From Thermocrinis sp. (GTDB lineage Bacteria > Aquificota > Aquificia > Aquificales > Aquificaceae), in assembly GCA_028276475.1 (NCBI GenBank), contig JAPYWH010000012.1, positions 1-34,554 on the forward strand: a stretch of 34,554 nucleotides of DNA, in the 5' to 3' direction. The position numbers and the translations under genes were made by a program. Below are positions 31,646-34,554 of the stretch, piece by piece (positions within the stretch are counted from its first letter, which is position 1; every line of letters starts with the position of its first letter). The notes under the pieces were generated by a model. The model was not told where the DNA came from. It was given only the letters and a program-made list of their open reading frames with translations, and did no database searches.

Positions 31646-33019
31646 ATGGCGGGTATTTCTTTAGAGTTAAGAAGGCTTTACAGAGAGGGAAAGCTGGGAA
31701 GAGTCCTTTTGGCGGTGGGCTACTCTGCGGTTTTGGGAACAGGCAATTGGCTCTTTGCCATACTCAGCATTTTTATATCCGCCTACATAGCGGAAAAGCT
31801 TTGGGGAGCAAGCGATACTTTAATCAAATACCAGATCTACATCACCTACAGCGTTTCCTTGAGCCTGATTCTCTCGGGCTTTTTCCAGCTTTCCTTTACA
31901 AGGTATATATCCGACAGGCTCTTTGAAAAGGAGTTTGAAAGGGTGCTTCCAAACACCCACGGTGTGGCAATACTGACCGCAAGCTACAGCTTCTTGATAG
32001 CCCTTCTGCTGTCTTTTTTCTTCTTTAAGGGATATCCGTACTATTACCATGTGCTATTCAGCTTTACCGTTGCTACCCTTTCCGTTCTTTGGGTAGTGAA
32101 CGCTTTACTTACTGGATTGAAGAGCTACAAGCACATACTCGTATCTTTTGCTATCTCGTACTCAATAGCAGGGCTTGGGGTAATTTTTCTATCAAGCCTT
32201 GGATTAATCTGGCTTATGCTTAGCTTTTATTTTAGTCAGACCTTACTGATATTTTTAATACTTTTCAGAGTTGCAAGGGACTATAGGTCTTCAAAACTTT
32301 TGGAGTTTGATTTTTTGAAAAAGGATAGGCTTTACAAAAGCTTGATGCTAACCGGATTTTTCGCTAACTTAGGTCTTTGGATAGACAAGTATGTGTTTTG
32401 GTACAGTCCGCTGACAGAAACTCCAGTATTGTGGAACATGAAGGCGTCTGTCATTTACGATGTGCCCTTTACCCTGGCTCTTATTTCAATAGTGCCCGGT
32501 TTTGCGGTGGCTTTTCTGAAGATTGAGTTGGAGTTTTTTGATAACTACGACGCATACTACAAGGCGGTCAGAACTTGGGGAAGGTTGGATGACCTTTACA
32601 GGCTCGCAAACAAGATGATAGAAAGTGCCCGCTCAGCCTTTTTTGAAACTCTGAGATTTCAAGCCCTTACCGCCATACTGCTCATCTTCATTCACGAGTA
32701 CATATTTAGGTTTCTTAAACTGCCCACCGCCTACATTCCACTGTTTGAGATCTTTCTCGTTGCCAATGTATTCCTGATGGGATACATAGTTATTTATGCC
32801 CTTCTTTCTTACTTTGACCTAAGGAGGGAGCTGGTTAAAACGACTTTTACTTTTGCCTTGCTAAACTTTGTCTTTACACTCCTAACTCAATTTCTGGGAG
32901 CATACTTTTACGGTTATGGCTATATGTTTGCCTTAATGTTTTCTATGATATTGGGTATGGAATACCTAAGGAGGTTCTTGAATGATGTTCATTATAGGAC
33001 TTTTGCTCTTCGTGAGTAG
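31646..33019 (+). CDS. pelG: PelG-like polytopic membrane protein (Wzx/MATE-like)
   Basis: This 457-residue protein has about twelve transmembrane helices. The N-terminus SLELRRLYREGKLGRVLLAVGYSAVLGTGNWLF, then LSLILSGFFQLSFTRYISDRLFE and WIDKYVFWYSP are typical of PelG, which is thought to move the growing polymer across the inner membrane. The ATG directly follows the pelF stop. The last 38 bases overlap pelA in another frame. No frameshift or missing segment is seen. Confidence 0.92.
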   Translation: MAGISLELRRLYREGKLGRVLLAVGYSAVLGTGNWLFAILSIFISAYIAEKLWGASDTLIKYQIYITYSVSLSLILSGFFQLSFTRYISDRLFEKEFERVLPNTHGVAILTASYSFLIALLLSFFFFKGYPYYYHVLFSFTVATLSVLWVVNALLTGLKSYKHILVSFAISYSIAGLGVIFLSSLGLIWLMLSFYFSQTLLIFLILFRVARDYRSSKLLEFDFLKKDRLYKSLMLTGFFANLGLWIDKYVFWYSPLTETPVLWNMKASVIYDVPFTLALISIVPGFAVAFLKIELEFFDNYDAYYKAVRTWGRLDDLYRLANKMIESARSAFFETLRFQALTAILLIFIHEYIFRFLKLPTAYIPLFEIFLVANVFLMGYIVIYALLSYFDLRRELVKTTFTFALLNFVFTLLTQFLGAYFYGYGYMFALMFSMILGMEYLRRFLNDVHYRTFALRE

Positions 33020-34554
33020 TTTGCTGGCGCAGGAATTAAAATGTGTGCTACTTTACTATCACCACAAGCCTTTGCCCGATGATGTGCTTTATGCCTACGA
33101 TTGGGTCGTGCTGGATGCGGACAACCCTTATATGGAGGTTTTGAAGGAAAAGGACTTTTATCAAAAAAAGAGGGCAAAACTCATAGGTTATATGAGCGTA
33201 GGAGAGATAGAAACCTACAGGGATTACTACAAAGACCTTAAAAAGTATTCCATCGGGACAAATCCCATGTGGAAGTCTTTGGTGGCGGATGTGAGAAACA
33301 AAGAATACAGACAGTTCCTCTTGGAAGCGGTGGCAAAAAGGATTGCGGACAGAGGTTTTGATGGGTTCTTTTTGGACACCTTAGATTCATACCAGCTTTC
33401 CGCCAAAAAAGAAGAGTGGAAAGACTTTCAGGACGCCCTTGTGGATTTTGTAAAGGAGCTAAGGAAAAGGTATCCCGACAAACTGATAGTTTTAAACAGG
33501 GGCTTTGAGTTTATAGATAGGGTTAAAGACGACGTAAATGGCGTTTTGGTGGAGAGCCTTTTTAGTGGGCTTGATGCAAAAAAAGGATACAGAACAGTTT
33601 CTGAAGAGGAAAGAAAGTGGCTACTGGACCAGCTAAACAGGATAAAGTCCTATGGCATTCCTATCATAGTGGTGGATTACGCAGACCCAAGGGACAAAAA
33701 GAAGGCAAAGGAGCTCGTTAGAAAGATCGCAGAGCTTGGATTTGTTCCATACGTGGCAGATAGGGATCTTTCAAGGGTTGGATATTCTCTCTGTTCTTTA
33801 ATTCCAAGAAAGATTGCCATCCTCTATAGTTCAAAGGAAAATCCGGTAGCCCAGTATGAACCCACTCACAGGTTCACATCTATGGTGCTTGAATACCTGG
33901 GCTTCGTGCCAGAGATGTTTGACATAGAAGAGGGGTTGCCCGAAATTTACCCAGAGCTTGGCTATGCGGGCGTAATGGTTGGTTTTTTAGGAAAGATTGA
34001 CGAAAAATTAATCGATTGGTTGATAAAGGCAAAGGAAGAGGGTTTAAAGCTATTCTTTTTGAATTCATTGCCCTACGATGAAAAATTTTATAGAGCCTTT
34101 GGAATAAGGGCGGAAAGGAACAGAGAGAGGTCTATAAATCCTTTTAGGCTAATAAGACCGAAGGAAAACAGGGGCTTTGAGGCACCAATAAAAGTATCCT
34201 ATACGGATACTCTGTTAATTGCAGAAAAGGGAACACCCATGGTTGAGGTGGAAAACTCCCTCGGACAAAAACACCATCCTTTTGCCCTCTTTGATTGGGG
34301 AGGATACGCAGTTAATGAGTCCCTTTTGAACTCAGAGGAGTTGTGGAGCTTTGACCCTTTTGAGGTGTTTAAAAAGGTCTTTGGGACCACCCTTTTGATT
34401 CCTGACCTTACCACCCAAAACGGTGGGAGAATACTTACCGCCCATATAGATGGAGATGCCTTCTTTGGAAACGCAGAATTTGACCCTTCCAAAACCACGG
34501 GAGAGGTAATAAGGGACGAAATAATAAAAAGATATCCCATTCCGCATACTGTTT
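32982..34554 (+). CDS. pelA: PelA-like hydrolase/deacetylase (partial, continues beyond window)
   Basis: The first 524 residues are present and the frame is open at the window end. A signal peptide (IIGLLLFVSSLLAQ) leads into a glycoside hydrolase domain (about 20-260). Asp132 in DGFFLDTLDS and Glu191 in VLVESLFSG match the spacing of the PelA hydrolase acids. A middle region (about 265-480) follows, then the start of a polysaccharide deacetylase domain with H488-I-D-G-D492, the metal-binding signature. PelA cleaves and deacetylates Pel in the periplasm. The ATG follows AAGGAGG at 32968-32974 inside pelG. Confidence 0.9.
   Translation, partial: MMFIIGLLLFVSSLLAQELKCVLLYYHHKPLPDDVLYAYDWVVLDADNPYMEVLKEKDFYQKKRAKLIGYMSVGEIETYRDYYKDLKKYSIGTNPMWKSLVADVRNKEYRQFLLEAVAKRIADRGFDGFFLDTLDSYQLSAKKEEWKDFQDALVDFVKELRKRYPDKLIVLNRGFEFIDRVKDDVNGVLVESLFSGLDAKKGYRTVSEEERKWLLDQLNRIKSYGIPIIVVDYADPRDKKKAKELVRKIAELGFVPYVADRDLSRVGYSLCSLIPRKIAILYSSKENPVAQYEPTHRFTSMVLEYLGFVPEMFDIEEGLPEIYPELGYAGVMVGFLGKIDEKLIDWLIKAKEEGLKLFFLNSLPYDEKFYRAFGIRAERNRERSINPFRLIRPKENRGFEAPIKVSYTDTLLIAEKGTPMVEVENSLGQKHHPFALFDWGGYAVNESLLNSEELWSFDPFEVFKKVFGTTLLIPDLTTQNGGRILTAHIDGDAFFGNAEFDPSKTTGEVIRDEIIKRYPIPHTV

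Overview
The window looks like chromosomal DNA of a thermophilic, hydrogen/sulfur-oxidising bacterium of the Aquificales (Hydrogenobacter/Thermocrinis type). The evidence is a fused NuoCD, a carbamoyl-phosphate synthase large chain split in two, a CfiB/PycA-like free-standing biotin carboxylase, a TtuA/TtuB tRNA thiolation pair typical of thermophiles, a type II dehydroquinate synthase, purine-rich coding strands with heavy AGG/AGA and ATA use, and very tight packing with many 1-16 bp overlaps. The assignment is by recognition, not by database search.

Layout. (1) 1-4302, plus strand: end of a probable nuoB, nuoCD, nuoH, then a biotin carboxylase that follows nuoH by one base. (2) 4290-6132, minus: a putative lipoprotein, a DUF3501 protein and a short rubrerythrin with a near-perfect housekeeping promoter. 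(3) 6270-7110: a decayed IS200/IS605-type tnpB with a palindrome near its 5' end and a strongly self-complementary stretch after its 3' end. (4) 7109-11455, minus: one compact operon DUF190-crcB-DUF190-hemC-DHQ synthase II-glycosyltransferase-pncA. (5) 11481-13191: coaE convergent with the ttuB-ttuA sulfur-transfer pair.

(6) 13216-16045, plus: a sigma-54 module made of a dyad that could bind an activator, a textbook -24/-12 promoter, two tandem DUF2173 genes, an intra-operon terminator, an SCP2-like gene and a PAS/AAA+/Fis activator that probably controls its own operon. (7) 16041-22076, plus: tRNA-Asn(GUU), minCDE, a NagD-type HAD phosphatase, carB2, an M23 peptidase and a DUF374 acyltransferase, mostly overlapping end to end. 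(8) 21938-24573, minus: thioredoxin-like lipoprotein, threonine synthase and a membrane-anchored SDH-type (ClpP-fold) protease.

(9) 24583-34554, plus: a complete Pel-type exopolysaccharide locus in the order pelB-C-D-E-F-G-A, with pelA running off the window. PelF polymerises, PelD/E/G form the inner-membrane synthase, PelA modifies the polymer, and PelB/PelC export it through the outer membrane. PelD carries K-G-L-D where a c-di-GMP I-site RxxD would be expected. The points most worth a second look are the self-contained sigma-54/DUF2173 module, the Pel locus with its altered PelD, the tnpB-associated structured DNA, the TtuB tail that runs past Gly-Gly, and the possible use of the tRNA 3' end as the minC ribosome binding site. 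No stretch over 300 bases lacks a gene.
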